Below are positions 1-10,223 of a DNA stretch of 64,000 bases, in pieces. The DNA is from Paramacrobiotus metropolitanus. Its lineage: Eukaryota; Tardigrada; Eutardigrada; Parachela; Macrobiotidae. Numbering within the stretch: the first letter of the stretch is position 1; each line of letters opens with the position of its first letter. The notes below the pieces were generated by a model. That model was given only the letters and a program-made list of their open reading frames with translations, was not told the origin of the DNA and searched no databases. The stretch spans positions 1,860,001 to 1,924,000 of the forward strand of contig NW_026570221.1 of the NCBI RefSeq assembly GCF_019649055.1. The letters run 5' to 3'. A program made the translations under genes and the position numbers.

Positions 1-350
1 CAATGCGTTTACAAAGTCTTCTTCCGTACTGGTGTGGTTCAAACCGAGTTGTCTGACCATTGCATCCCTCCGTTGGATGGCTTCCCCCTCTGTTGTGGGT
101 TCAGGTGATTCTCTCCGGTTATAATGCGGTTGGTTAGTCGGGTTATCCTTGTCCGGTGGTTTGGTGGGATGTTGGAGGTCGAATGGGTCACCGGAACTCA
201 TCGACCTTAGGCGTTTCTCGGGGAGTTGCCCCGGGCCGGCCCATTGTTGGGTGGCGTCGAGTTCAACGACTGGCGGGCGGCAACGGTTCTCTGTATGCCG
301 GAGAACCTTGTTGACTCCCACCGCTATTCCTGCGGTTTCCGCCGTTTTTT

Positions 351-1202
351 TTAGCCGGGCGACCGGTTTCCGTTGCCGGAGCTCCCCGAGCCACCAACCT
401 GTTGCTGGCGACGGCGTGGTGGTGGCACGATATCCCTCCAAAATGGATTGACCGAGCCAACCGGACCCTGCGTCGAATATCGGCGGTACCAATCGTCGTA
501 CCACCGAAGATTCGGGTTATCATGTGATCCGTATACGCAGCGTGACTCGTCATGGTTGTTGAACATGCAGTGTTTGCATGAGAAGGTCTTGTCCTTCGTC
601 CACTGGAAGAACGACTGTTCCATTTTGTCGGCGTATGTTGTCGCCTGCCGAGCACCTTGTTGTGCTTGGGAAGGTCGGTTGCCTTGTGGGCTGCCGCCTC
701 CGCCGCGGTTAGGGAAGTTACCACGGCCGCGATTCCCGAAGCCGCGTCCTCTTCCGCGTCCATAACCTCCGCCGCCGTATGCCTGTGTGGGAGCTTGGCC
801 GTATGCGGAGTACCCCTGGTTAGAGTTCTGGTTATAACCGAAGCCTGTGTTGCTTTGGTTACCACCCGGGCTACAACCTGGGCCACCGTAGTTGTTAACG
901 GGGGCACCAGTTCCAGGTGCCGGGGGGTTCAGGTTCATCGCTACCGTTCCGGCCCAGGTCGGTGGCTGGACAAGTGCCTGTTGCACCGGCGGCGTTACCA
1001 TCGGACTCGGTTGTCCGTACTGTGCCGTCGGAGTCTGATATCCCGGCATCATATGCGGCTGATACGCGGTCTGTTGCGGTATCGCCGTAGGTGGAGTTGG
1101 AACAGGTGCAGGTGTTGCTTCGAACTCGAATATAGTCACTGTCACGTGACTTTTGCACCTCGTACATTTCTTTGCCGTTGACAAAGCTCCGTATGTAGTC
1201 AC
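351..1202 (-). pseudogene. Nucleocapsid-like Gag C-terminus with CCHC zinc knuckle
   Basis: The frame encodes a P/Q-rich segment, then a G/R-rich tract (GGGGYGRGRGRGFGNRGRGN, about 700-780), then the knuckle CKHCMFNNHDESRC and an aromatic stretch with RWYDDWYRRY. RGG tracts and CCHC knuckles bind nucleic acid, so this is the RNA-binding end of the Gag-like protein. The first 20 or so codons (above about 1140) probably do not belong to the true reading frame; the upstream capsid block is one base out of phase. The frame ends at a stop near 351, and the sequence from there to the window start has no clear coding sense on either strand. Confidence 0.6.
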
Positions 1203-1680
1203 GGAACTCGACCGGTGTCGTCGGCATCCTGATTTCCAGGGCTGCTCGTAGTTGAGGCTCGTGGATGTTCTCCTTAAGGTGGTAAAGTACCATCTGGTCG
1301 GTTATCGTGCGGACCTGGGACGTGATGAACATCATGGCGTCGTAGTATTGTTCCGGAGTTTCTTCGCCGAAACGGAACATACGTTTGTTCATACTGGATA
1401 TTGCGTTCACCTCCCTGTTTTTGTCCGCAAACCGTTCCTCGAACTTGGTCAGCCATAAGTTGACTGGCCATCCGCCGAGCGGTTCGTCGGCAGCTGTCTG
1501 AATATGCCTTTCTTCCGCTTGACCTTCAAGTTTGGCCATCAGGTCGATCATGAAAGTCTTGTCTGTTTCGTACCACTGTTGGGCTTGCTGGTGCAGGCTT
1601 CGAATCTGTTTGAGCCACCCGTGAAGTTTGGTGTGGTCACCATCGAACGGTGGCATAGGTTGCCTACGTCCGTGGGCCAT
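895..1680 (-). pseudogene. Gag capsid-like segment of the retroelement
   Basis: This frame holds the most recognisable part of the element. It begins MAHGRRQPMPPFDGDHTKLH and continues through an aromatic/charged helical region containing WLTKFEERFADKN, FGEETPEQYYDAM and a block ending in EFRDYIRSFVNGKEM. This resembles the retrotransposon Gag (Retrotrans_gag type) capsid fold, in which a W-x-x-F-x-x-x-F core and a following Q-x-x-x-x-Y helix recur. The frame loses sense after about position 1150, where the downstream P/Q-rich linker continues in another frame (351-1202). The protein would package element RNA in the cytoplasm. No trace of a separate host function is visible. Confidence 0.6.
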
Positions 1681-2876
1681 TGCTCATAGCAGACGAACGT
1701 GCCTAGAGTCTTCTTCCGAAGTAATTGGCTGTGCCGCCGGTGCAGCTTGTTGTGCAGCCGGGGCGGGTGGCGGGTTCGCGTATGGCATCCGACCTTGTTG
1801 GTCTTCGTATGCCCCGGCTGATAAGCCGGTTCGTATTGGTCATCATATCCGTCCTGTTGCGGATGCGGTGCCTGAGCCTGGTGTGCATAACGAGGCTGTT
1901 CTGGCTGACCTCCATATTGGTTCTGTTGTGGAGGTGGCGCTCGATTTTGTCTCGGCGGCGGCGGATAGAATCCTCTCGGTTGTTCGTGGACTCTTCCATA
2001 CAAATTGGGCTATGTTCCCTGGGCAGGCATCCGACCTTGTGTAGGTCGCTTTGGAGGCGTCCGACTTGTTGGTCGGAGTTGTCCTCCGGATACCGAGACG
2101 ACTGTTCCTCGTTGTATCCTTCCAGCCGCTGGTCGGTCGTATTATACGACCGGGTCCGTGCTCGTTCAAAGTCAAACGGCGAGTTCTGGCGGAGTAAGTT
2201 CGGGTTGGAATTCGTCCTTGGTGGGCGAAATGCTTCTGTGCCAGGCCTCGGTGGTTGGGCTGGGAGACGTGAGGAATCTGTTATCCGGTCTCCTCTTACC
2301 GCATTGCTCGGGTTCAATGCGTCAGGTACCGGAGCGTACGTTGTTGTCCGCGTCGCGTACGAGGTGCTCGTATATGCACCGGCCGACGTTGTTGTCGCCA
2401 CGTTCGACGTAGGCACATGTGGTGCCGCAGTCGACGTATTGTGTTCCGGTTCCGGAGCACTCGGTACTGGTTTCGGTTGAGGAGGCATTCCAGTGTTTGG
2501 GTCGGTTGTTACGACTCTGACAAAGTAGGAGGTGTTGTTCTCCTTCTTTGCCAGTTCCTGGGTCGGATTAATGCCCCACAGGATGTCGCTTAATGTTCGC
2601 GACAGATGTTCCTGTGCCATGGATGTTCTGTACGAAGGAGGTTCAGTCCGGCTTTGTTCCAGGTGCATTTTCTCTTCCCTCAGACACCGTGTTTCGGTAT
2701 CCATTTCATCCATCTGCCGCATCATCTCTGTGATGTTGCGGGCAGCCTGTTCGGCGAAGTCGTAGAGTTCGACTTCGCGGGCCTCCAAATAAACGATGCG
2801 ACTCTGTTGCGCCTCGTTCATTTTTTTAGCTTCGGCCAAGCTGTATTCCAGCTGAGTTCGGAGTTTCTGTTCCTCC

Positions 2877-3669
2877 TTAAGGATGTCGTTGAGTCCATGG
2901 ACTTGGTCGGCCAGCTAAGCGTTCGCTTCGACCAGGTCGGCGTCGGCTGCCCCCGTGGTTGGGAGAGCTCGGCTGCCTACTGTGCTGGTCGATGAATCGT
3001 TGTCCGGTTCCAGCTAGGAGGAGTTCCATTTCCGAGTGCAGTTGGTCGTTTAGGTGCGTTAGCCGGTCGACCTCGTTGTCGGCCTGCTTAAGTGCGACTA
3101 TGTATCGATCGACTTCGTTTCGATAGACGTCGGCCTCTTCGTTAGCCAGGTTCAGCTGCTGGTGGAAGGCTCCTGCTGCTGTTTCCGAGGCGACCAATGC
3201 TGTTTGTACATCGGCCAAGTCCTTCTGTGCCTCTTCGAGCGCTTTCTGCGACTCTTCAAGTTCTCGTTTGATTTCGAAGACGGCCGCTGTTGACCGCTCC
3301 AGTCTACCGTTAAGTATGGAGACTTGGTCAATGTCATATCGGCACGGTTGGTCGACTCGTTTGAGTATGGCTGATCTATAGTCGGTTGATCTCCCGTTGT
3401 TGGGTGGCGATGCCTTTGTTAGCATCCGCCATGTCTCGTTCCCATTTCCTCCGTTCGAGTTTATGGGTATCTGCCGAGTTCCGGAGTGTTCCTTCCACCG
3501 AGTTAACGATTTGGTCTGCCAGAACGATCTGTGTGATCAGTTTACGGCATCTCGCACGGAGTAGGTCGATGTCTTCGATCTTTTCGGGCGGTGTAGCCGC
3601 GATCCGCTTCTTGGCTGTATATTCGAGTGAACTGGCTTGGTACCCGTGGCCGTCCTTATGGGACTTCAC
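2877..3669 (-). pseudogene. Coiled-coil part of the Gag-like polyprotein, two overlapping frames
   Basis: Two overlapping frames (3376-3669 and 2877-3425) together encode a charged alpha-helical region. The second has long heptad-like runs such as EIKRELEESQKALEEAQKDL and later NEEADVYRNEVDRYIVAL. The coiled coil resumes at 2700-2839 with AEKKM-type and REEKMHLEQS-type segments after another frame change. A long N-terminal coiled coil upstream of a capsid domain is unusual for Gag of simple elements but occurs in some metazoan elements (knowledge). The overlap of two sensible frames argues for frameshift decay of one ancestral ORF rather than separate genes. Confidence 0.5.
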
Positions 3670-3729
3670 CGGTGTTGTGAAGAATCCGTCCGCACTGTTA
3701 GGCCTTGGCGCATTTGTTGCGTCAAAGAC

Positions 3730-4735
3730 TTAATCCGTTGGTGACGGAGTTTTCTCACTACCAAGTTCGCCAAATTCAAACATAAGTGGTGACGATCTTA
3801 TCTTCAGGTCGACGGGTCGACTTAGTGTCGCCTTAGTCGACTTCACCGTTTGTTGAGCTTCTGTCGCTCGAGTCGGCTGGCTTCCAGTTGGCGAAAGTCG
3901 GCTCAACGGCGAAATTATCCTTTCGTTAGGTAAGGTCGGCGATCCAGTTGGATGAGGGCCGCTTCGTGGCGGTACCTCGGAATCTTCCGTCTCGGCCGTT
4001 GGTTTGGTCGGCTGGATGCCTGCCTCCGACTTGTTGTCGGTTGGTTGCTGTTCCAGGCTAGTCGGTTGCTTATTGCCGACTTCCTTTTGTGGAACCTCTG
4101 TGGTCGGCTTCTGTTGACCGACCTCCGTGGTCGGCGAAATCCTTCCGACCTGTGTGGTCGGTTGGGCTTGGCCGGCTTTTGTTGTCAGCTGTCCGGTCGA
4201 GGTCGGCTGTTGTTGTCCGACCTCCTTCATTAGGGGTAGGTCGACCTTCTGTTGGTCGACTTCCTTTACCGACGGTTGGTTGACCATTTGTTGGTCGATT
4301 TCCCTAGTCGATTGTTGTTCACCGACTTCCTTGGTCGGCGATGTTCGTCCAGGCTCGGTGGGCTTTGTAGCCGTTACCGAGTCTTGAGCTCTGTGTGAGG
4401 TCGATTCCTGGTCGGCTTGCGACAATGTGGTCTCAGCCTGCAGCTGTACCACATTCCCCCCGGCCGGGTAGGAAGGGGCTGCCGTGTCAGCTTGGGTGTC
4501 CAGGAATGTTTTATCCCTGGCGTCCTCGAAACTATCATCCGAGGTCGGATTCGAGTCAGCAAGGAGAATCCGTTTGTTGCGCCTTTCCCTTGCTTCAGCC
4601 GACTTAGTCGAGTCGGTTGAAGACGGCTGACTTCTTTCTTGACCGGCGTACTGGAGTGAGTACGTCCCAGTCGTATTCGCGCGCCGAGAGTAATCCTTGT
4701 TGTACTTCTTGGCGTATTCCTTCTCCCTGGGACAT
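3730..4735 (-). repeat. Degenerate Q/P/T-rich peptide repeats in the retroelement ORF
   Basis: Between about 4000 and 4330 the plus strand is full of the words GGTCGG and GACCGAC. They encode, on the minus strand, a string of imperfect 10-12 residue repeats of the pattern EVGQQxPT / PTTEVGQ. The frame is open from about 4735 to 3730. The same GTCGG vocabulary continues at lower density into the leader up to 5.8 kb, which suggests one transcription unit. Low-complexity expansion is the simplest explanation. Confidence 0.6.
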
Positions 4736-4969
4736 TGTGGTCGGACCAGGTCGGCTTTGATGGAGCCTTAAAGGTTTTATCAGTTAGAAAAAGAAAGTCG
4801 GACAATCTTCTGCGTGAAAATGTTCGATGAATTCAGGAACGTCTTTTGGTTCAGGAACCCCCGAGTGTCAGGATCTTCCGGTGAGATGTTGTTGTTATTG
4901 TTGATGTGTCTGTTGGTGACTCAGTACACAGGGTTAATATACAGTACTATGGTACAGTACAGTACGTAA

Positions 4970-5151
4970 TACAAGCCCGGCTCGAAATTTTTAGACCGCT
5001 GTAAGCGCGACGCAGTAAATAGCGCACAGTAAGGCTAGATTTTATCTGCTCTTCACTGAATGCACTAGCGTAAAGCACCTTGTATGGCTCAAGCCCGCGT
5101 TTCTCAAATATCCCGCTTACAGCGGTCTAAAAATTTCGAGCCGGGCTTGTA
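4970..5151. repeat. 182-bp foldback (MITE-like) element with 38-bp perfect inverted repeats
   Basis: The sequence at 4970-5007, starting tacaagcccggctcgaaatt, is the exact reverse complement of 5114-5151. The two 38-bp arms flank 106 bp of unrelated sequence. No clean target-site duplication is visible: the flanks share only scattered matches around 'gtac'. The structure fits a short non-autonomous DNA transposon inserted in the 5' leader of the retroelement. It has no coding capacity. Confidence 0.75.
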
Positions 5152-7011
5152 GTAGTACGGCATGGTGCGTCCTATACTAGTGTGCTGACCAGTATGACGT
5201 CACACAGGGTAAGTGGTCTTGCGCTTTTGTGCCTACGTCACAGAATGCGAGCCGCGTGCAAAAGTTACCAAAAAACTATGAATCACGCCTATGTTAAGCT
5301 ATGGGAACTTTTCCCTGCACGCTGATTGGCTGCCTTTAAAGTACTGAAAAGCGGTCGTTCTGACGTCACAAGGAAGTTCAAGAATTTTGGCGCTAATTTC
5401 CGCAAGAAAAACAAATTATTTTTAGTCGGCTAGAAAGTTTATCTAGTCGGATTCTTAATTTTCTATCCGTTAGAAACATGTTCTAAGATTTTTAGGATCT
5501 TTCTGGTGGTCGAAACACCGTTCGAAGTTAAAAAGAAGAAAATTTCCGACCTGTTGCCGGTTAGCTTTTGTCTAACTGCCCAGACAGGTTCGTTAACCTA
5601 GCAGGTCGGTTTCTCGGCCAAAAGCAAAATTCCGAGTTGGTTTCTCAGTCAGAAATTACTTTTTCACCGTTAGCAAGTAAAAATTTACGGACAGAATTAG
5701 TTTTCTACCGCTAGAAAATGAAAAGCCGACCTAGTTTCGGCTAAAATCGACCTACAACCGTGACTTTATCAGTTTCGGTGTCGGTGTCGGTTCTGCTCGA
5801 TTTCCTCCGTCCGAGGTCGGAAATCCGTCGTTTCCGAGCTGAAATCCGCGGTTAAAGTTGCGGGTCGGTGTTCAAACCGATGGTCCCCGTATTATGGAGT
5901 TATCCTGTCGCGCTGCAGACTCTCGTTCGAGTCTGATCCGTCGGTTGGGAGAAAAAAAGTCCGTGCGTTTGGGATACGTGCTCTTCAATGTGGAAGAGAC
6001 AAAGAACTAAGCTCACCAGCTCTGGAATCACTTCAGTGATTCTTGTTTTTCCGCAGCTGTAAGACGGCAAGATCGGTCTGATCAGAGTCAAAGCAGAGGC
6101 TGCTTCAGCAGTCTATCTGGCACTGACTAAAAGGTTTCTGACTGGTTCTCCGTGAATGAAGCATTCACCGTCCTCTCAAAGATTCTGTGGGATCGAAAAA
6201 CCAGACGATCTGCTTACCATGTAACAGACTCTGGCGAGGAGATCACGAGTGTGCTTTATTGTACAAATAAAGGGGAACAATGCTGCGTAATAGCAGAAAG
6301 CAAGAACATAGCACGGATGGCTAAAGTAGCAAGTGGTTGCTAAAAGGGTTCTTGAGCGTCTAATGGCGTGAAAGGAATGCTGGCGGCAACCACGTGCGTG
6401 CTGCGGGCCAGTCGTATCAGCTCTGTGATGCGCAGACTGGACTCAATCTAACGCGAGCGTATGAACGCTGAGTGGTACTGCAAGAGAGGGACGAGAGAGC
6501 AAGTACAGCTCAGTGTGTGCGCTGCGTATATCCGCTTCAGCGGATGAGTCAGTGTAGCAGCAGCACATGTACGTACAGCGAGAGAGGCGATAACGGCATG
6601 CAATGGGTGCAAGTACGTCCTGTGTGGACCGTACGCACCAGGCGCAGCTGTACGCCTCTGACATTGCAGTTCAAAAAGAGAGCAACTAATAAAATTAATA
6701 TACTATTGTGCATTATTATATTACTTGAGCGGGAATGCCAGGAAAGTTCACGATTACAGCACGACTGGAATCCCATTATCATGGTCTGAGTATAAGGGTC
6801 CGTATTCCTGTTCGAAATCACTAAAATCCCAGCGTGACTGGGTTGCTACGCGGTGTATTGGGACGATTACACAAGTGAATACACACTCTGCAATACGTAA
6901 ACTCTACGCAACGTAGAGAGCACGCAAGTCTCCGTATCACGTAAGACATGTTTATTAGAAGTTTTTGCGCAAATTCGCATTGCACAGAGTCAGACTCAGA
7001 GATAACATCGA
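5152..7011 (-). other. Probable leader and LTR-like region of the retroelement; otherwise no gene seen
   Basis: No convincing ORF is present. The 5400-5900 part shares the GTCGG-rich composition of the minus-strand element and probably is its untranslated leader. Around 5.9-6.45 kb the minus strand has a possible polyadenylation signal (AATAAA at 6255-6260 as TTTATT on the plus strand), which could belong to an LTR. Because the other end of the element is outside the window, no LTR pair can be compared and the boundary is inference. 6470-7000 shows short palindromic words such as atccgcttcagcggat but nothing I can name. Confidence 0.3.
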
Positions 7012-7488
7012 TTATTCCCCAGCATGAATTTTTAGCTTACGTTTTTTAGACTCAGAACTTTTCGCCCATTGCTTACCAACCTTGTCGTTTAACAATTTTG
7101 CATAAAAGTGAATTCTTATTTGAAAGTAATAAGATGCACTTTTTCGAAAAACCTCAGCCCACGAGCACTCAGCAAGACAAGGCGAACGCATACTATTTTT
7201 CTTGGCAATAAAATCGGGCATCGCAAATTTTTCCGCGGTTTTCAGTAGGGACTGGCGAGGAGAAAGGTACAATACTTCCTCAATACGTTCACGGTCCACG
7301 ATAATATAGCGTGGTTTGCCGTTAACCGTAACTGTGGGAGTGTCGTATTTATTCACATTAAATCCGAATTTCTTGACTGCCTGTATGTTGTTGGTTGTTG
7401 GTTCCCCGCTGTTGCCATCAGGAGTTGTGCCCTTGATAGGGAAAAAGACTGAGAAACTGGAGGTTATGTGCACACGACTACTCCTCAT
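7012..7488 (-). CDS. Unidentified ORF, about 158 codons, partial
   Basis: An open frame with a normal-looking amino-acid mixture (contains NGKPRYIIVDRERIEEVLYL and SPRQSLLKTAEKFAMPDFIA, basic C-terminus KKRKLKIHAGE) ends with TAA at 7012-7014. The first ATG is at 7486-7488, but the sense may start inside: its first 10 or so codons overlap, in antisense, the 5' edge of the LINE fragment that begins near 7485. I do not recognise the family. It may be the last exon of a host gene or part of another mobile element, interrupted by the LINE insertion. A splice acceptor-like tract (tctcag) lies near 7440 on this strand. Confidence 0.3.
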   Translation of the reverse strand: MRSSRVHITSSFSVFFPIKGTTPDGNSGEPTTNNIQAVKKFGFNVNKYDTPTVTVNGKPRYIIVDRERIEEVLYLSPRQSLLKTAEKFAMPDFIAKKNSMRSPCLAECSWAEVFRKSASYYFQIRIHFYAKLLNDKVGKQWAKSSESKKRKLKIHAGE

Positions 7489-8680
7489 ACTCAATCATCA
7501 GGCGTTATTCCTGCTCAAGAACTGTTTGGGCGTGCCAAAAGTCGTGCATATTCTGCGCACTTCACTTGCATGGATGTTCCCAGAAGAGCTGTACAGGTTG
7601 GACCAGCTGTTTCGCGACGCACTGGAACGCATCACCAATGTACAGATGGATTATTCGACGTGGCTTCAAGCATCCCTACCCGTCCGCCTAGGTGGTTTGG
7701 GTATCAGACGTACCGAAGAGCTAGCTTCCTCAGCCTACTTGGCTTCGGCTTCTTCGTTGCGCCCACTGATCTCGAAACTGTGCCCAGTGATAGCGGCTAC
7801 GAATGTGACCTGCGATATTTACACCTGGAAACTGCAAACGGGGACGGATGAACTTCCGGCAGAAAGCCTTCGTCACGTGCAGAAAGCATGGGGTACGCCC
7901 GCAACACTCGCTGCCTACTCCGAATTAACCAAAATGCGTGGATCACAGGACCAGATCGCTCATCTCAAAGCTGTATCGGTACCTGAATCCGGTGTTTGGA
8001 TTCACGCACTTCCCGCTGCCTGTCTCGGAAACCTACTGGACGACACGGCTTTCAGAATAAGTGTCGCTTTACGGTTAGGAGCGCCTATAGTAACTCCTCA
8101 CGCCTGTGTTTGCGGCATGCAAGTCGATGAGTTGGGCGAGCATGGACTTCGCTGCAAGCGTTCAGCAGAAAGACTGCCGAGGCACGACGGTATTAGCGGT
8201 GAGATCGCCCGGGGCCTTAAGACAGCGGGCTTTCCAGCCAGAATGGAGCCCAAAGGCCTGTCGGTTAAAGATAACTAAAGGCCGGACGTCATCACTCTTG
8301 TACCTTGGGCACGAGGTAAACCACTGGCTGTAGATGTTACCCGCGTTGACACACTCGCGGCTTTTTACATTGATCGCACCTCCGTGAACGCTGGAGCGGC
8401 TGCGGAGGTAGCCGAAAGGGGAAAGTTATCGAAGCACAGCTGGCTGATGCCACGATACGATTTCGTTGCGGCGGCGTTCGAGATTCACGGACCGTGGAGC
8501 GGTGGCACTAAGAAACTTGTGGACAAGGTTGGAAGCTGCCTAATTTCTGCCACTGGCCAGAAACGCGCCAAAGAGTTTTTTCGGCAGCGCTTGTCTATAT
8601 AGATACAGCGTGGGAATGCGATATGCGTAATGGGCACGATTCCTGAGCAAGACAGTATAGAAGAATTTTTCGTGTTGTGA
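7485..8680 (+). pseudogene. 3' part of a non-LTR retrotransposon (R2/NeSL-like, restriction-like endonuclease), two in-frame stops
   Basis: The reading frame covers the end of the reverse transcriptase thumb (LPVRLGGLGIRRTEELASSA), a C-terminal CCHC finger (C-V-C, H and C in CVCGMQVDELGEHGLRCK), and a PD-(D/E)xK-type endonuclease segment (RPDVITLVPWARGKPLAVDV) ending at TGA 8678-8680. In R2-group elements this endonuclease nicks the target for target-primed reverse transcription (established). The frame is broken by TAA at 8276-8278, directly before RPDV, and TAG at 8600-8602. Everything upstream of the thumb is missing, so it is a typical 5'-truncated dead copy. GC content and codon use are higher than in the flanks. 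Confidence 0.85.
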
Positions 8681-9285
8681 TTGGGGTGTATCTGTTGCGG
8701 ATGATTATTTCATTGTTTTCATTGTTTGTCATGTACCTCGTATATTGAAATAGACTGAATATCTTTATGTTCTTGGTTTTACTGCTGCGCAAGTTACAGT
8801 GGTGAAGTAATCAGAGTAGCATGCCAGTTATTAAAGTGTTGGTTCTGGCTGAATACAGTACTCTTTACTATTATTACGTAATGTAATACTTCGTAGATAC
8901 AGAGTACTGAATTAGATATAGGTGCATTGCAGCATTACAAAAGAGTCCGCAAAGTTCATGGCATGCCGTTCGCGCTGCGGTTCTGGTTTGTCCTGCGACT
9001 GTCTGTAGTCTGTACTACCCAGGCATGTACAGTGCACACCACATCGGCGTCCTGTGCCACTTCCCGTAGTTCGCAACTTCGCAGAGGATGCTTGCTTGGA
9101 AAATTTGCTTAAGATAATCCATTGTTTTCGAATTTTTTGAAACCATAATTCAAAATTAGATTGTTCATTGTAGTATTTTGCGATTGTATTATTTTGCGTG
9201 GAACGGCATCTGATCCGATAGTTACGTTATTTTCGGTGCGTTTAATTGCTACCTTGTGCAGGTTCGCCCTGTTTTGACTCCTACG
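8681..9285. other. Intergenic; LINE 3' flank and 5' region of the next gene
   Basis: The first 100 bp or so may be the LINE 3' untranslated region. The remainder is AT-rich with no coding sense on either strand. A splice-acceptor-like tract (accttgtgcag, ending near 9261) lies 25 bp before the ATG at 9286, so a 5' untranslated exon may lie in this interval. Confidence 0.3.
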
Positions 9286-9780
9286 ATGGCTCCGAGAGCG
9301 CCTGGAATACCCCTTAATGCCATTTACGGAATTGTCACGGCGGCCCTTGGTGCTACTTTCTACCTGATGTGGCGCCAGGAGATGGGAACAGTTCAGAAGC
9401 ATGTCGAGTGAGTTGTAATTGCGGAGATTAGGTCGAAGCGTATATTTTGTGCTGGAATGCTAATATTGCTTTGGTAAATGTGGTGCTTACATATACTTTC
9501 CTGTTATAAACCAGTTGTGTACTGTTATGTATTGAGGTCTGTGCCGTTTGCGCATAGTTTTCTTCGGAGACTCCTCTTGGTTTCGCCTTTCTTGATTTAA
9601 TTTGATGGTATGCAAAGCTGTAAATAGTAGAATAAGGAAGATTCTTTTTTATTTAGTTTTATGAGGTCCAAAAATCAGCTTGGCGAGCAGGGCTTACTAA
9701 CAACCGAGAATACCCACGTGGAGACCAGCAAAGACGGAAGACATATCGTGAAACCTGGCCGCGATGTGAATGCACTGTAA
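9286..9780 (+). CDS. Small single-pass membrane protein, two exons, 81 aa, family unknown
   Basis: Exon 1 is 9286-9407 and begins MAPRAPGIPLNAIYGIVTAA. Exon 2 is 9657-9780. The donor GTGAGT at 9408 and acceptor ttatttag at 9656 join in matching phase (2) and give a single frame to TAA at 9778-9780. The protein has a short N-terminal segment, one hydrophobic helix (about residues 12-29, IVTAALGATFYLMW), and a polar C-terminal tail ending KPGRDVNAL. This size and layout are common among small subunits and assembly factors of the mitochondrial inner membrane, but I do not recognise it. Absence from simple ORF lists is explained by the intron. A polyadenylation signal follows about 200 bp downstream. 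It is convergent with XPB. Confidence 0.6.
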
Positions 9781-9977
9781 TTCTGGGCTCCTCATGATTT
9801 TCGGAATGGAGACCATCAGCTGATAGGACTGCATGCAGTCCTGCAATTGGGTGTGTGTTACGTAAAAAAAGTTTCGCTATATTTCGGATACGTTCTATCC
9901 CGTGCTTTGCATTTTAGTTGACGACTGCTGTTAGTGTTGTTTTGAGTCGGGTTCGTGTATTTGCACGTTCAGTAAGT

Positions 9978-9983
9978 AATAAA
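9978..9983 (+). promoter_or_regulatory. Candidate polyadenylation signal for the small membrane-protein gene
   Basis: AATAAA lies 198 bp after the stop codon at 9780 on the same strand. The next AT-rich stretch to 10223 is untranslated sequence between two converging genes and shows no coding sense. Confidence 0.4.
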
Positions 9984-10223
9984 TTATCCAGAAATGCTCC
10001 TGGCTTCCCTGTTTTTGCAGTTTAATTTGACTTGTATACAGTCCGAAAATGGACCGTAGCGGTTCAGTGTCATTTTGACATTTAAAAAGGTTTTTCTTCA
10101 CGATTTTTTCGTATCACAACAGAAAAAGAACTGAATATCAAAACTCCCATCACTATTCAAAATGGAGATGAACTTTTTACAAGTAAAAAATGATGACAGT
10201 GCATTCTATCCCAGCAGTTAATT

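Larger units (their letters stand above)
1..4805 (-). mobile_element. Decayed LTR-type retroelement, Gag-like polyprotein region (5' part only)
   Basis: Read on the minus strand from about 4.8 kb down to about 0.35 kb, a long coding region can be followed, but only by changing frame several times. In order: a Q/P/T-rich stretch with short degenerate repeats of the type EVGQQQPT (3730-4735), a coiled-coil-like charged segment (2877-3669, then 2400-2839), a proline/glutamine-rich linker (about 1750-2400), a Gag capsid-like block (1150-1680), and a G/R-rich tail with one CCHC knuckle, CKHCMFNNHDESRC (near 560-600). Capsid-like helices followed by a zinc knuckle are the Gag order of Ty3/gypsy-type elements (established knowledge). 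Protease, reverse transcriptase and integrase would lie beyond position 1 and are not seen. Frame changes near 3700, 3400, 2850, 2040, 1690 and 1140 make it very likely inactive. Element class is inferred from Gag only. Confidence 0.7.

Noticed and set aside
373-2480. Long plus-strand ORFs opposite the Gag region
   Set aside because: They are antisense shadows of a GC-rich coding region, with arginine- and cysteine-rich nonsense composition.
5895-5960. tRNA-like gttcgagtc sequence
   Set aside because: No cloverleaf arms of correct spacing could be drawn around it.
7316-7484. N-terminal extension of the LINE frame
   Set aside because: The sequence is the antisense of another ORF and does not resemble reverse transcriptase; element similarity starts near 7485.
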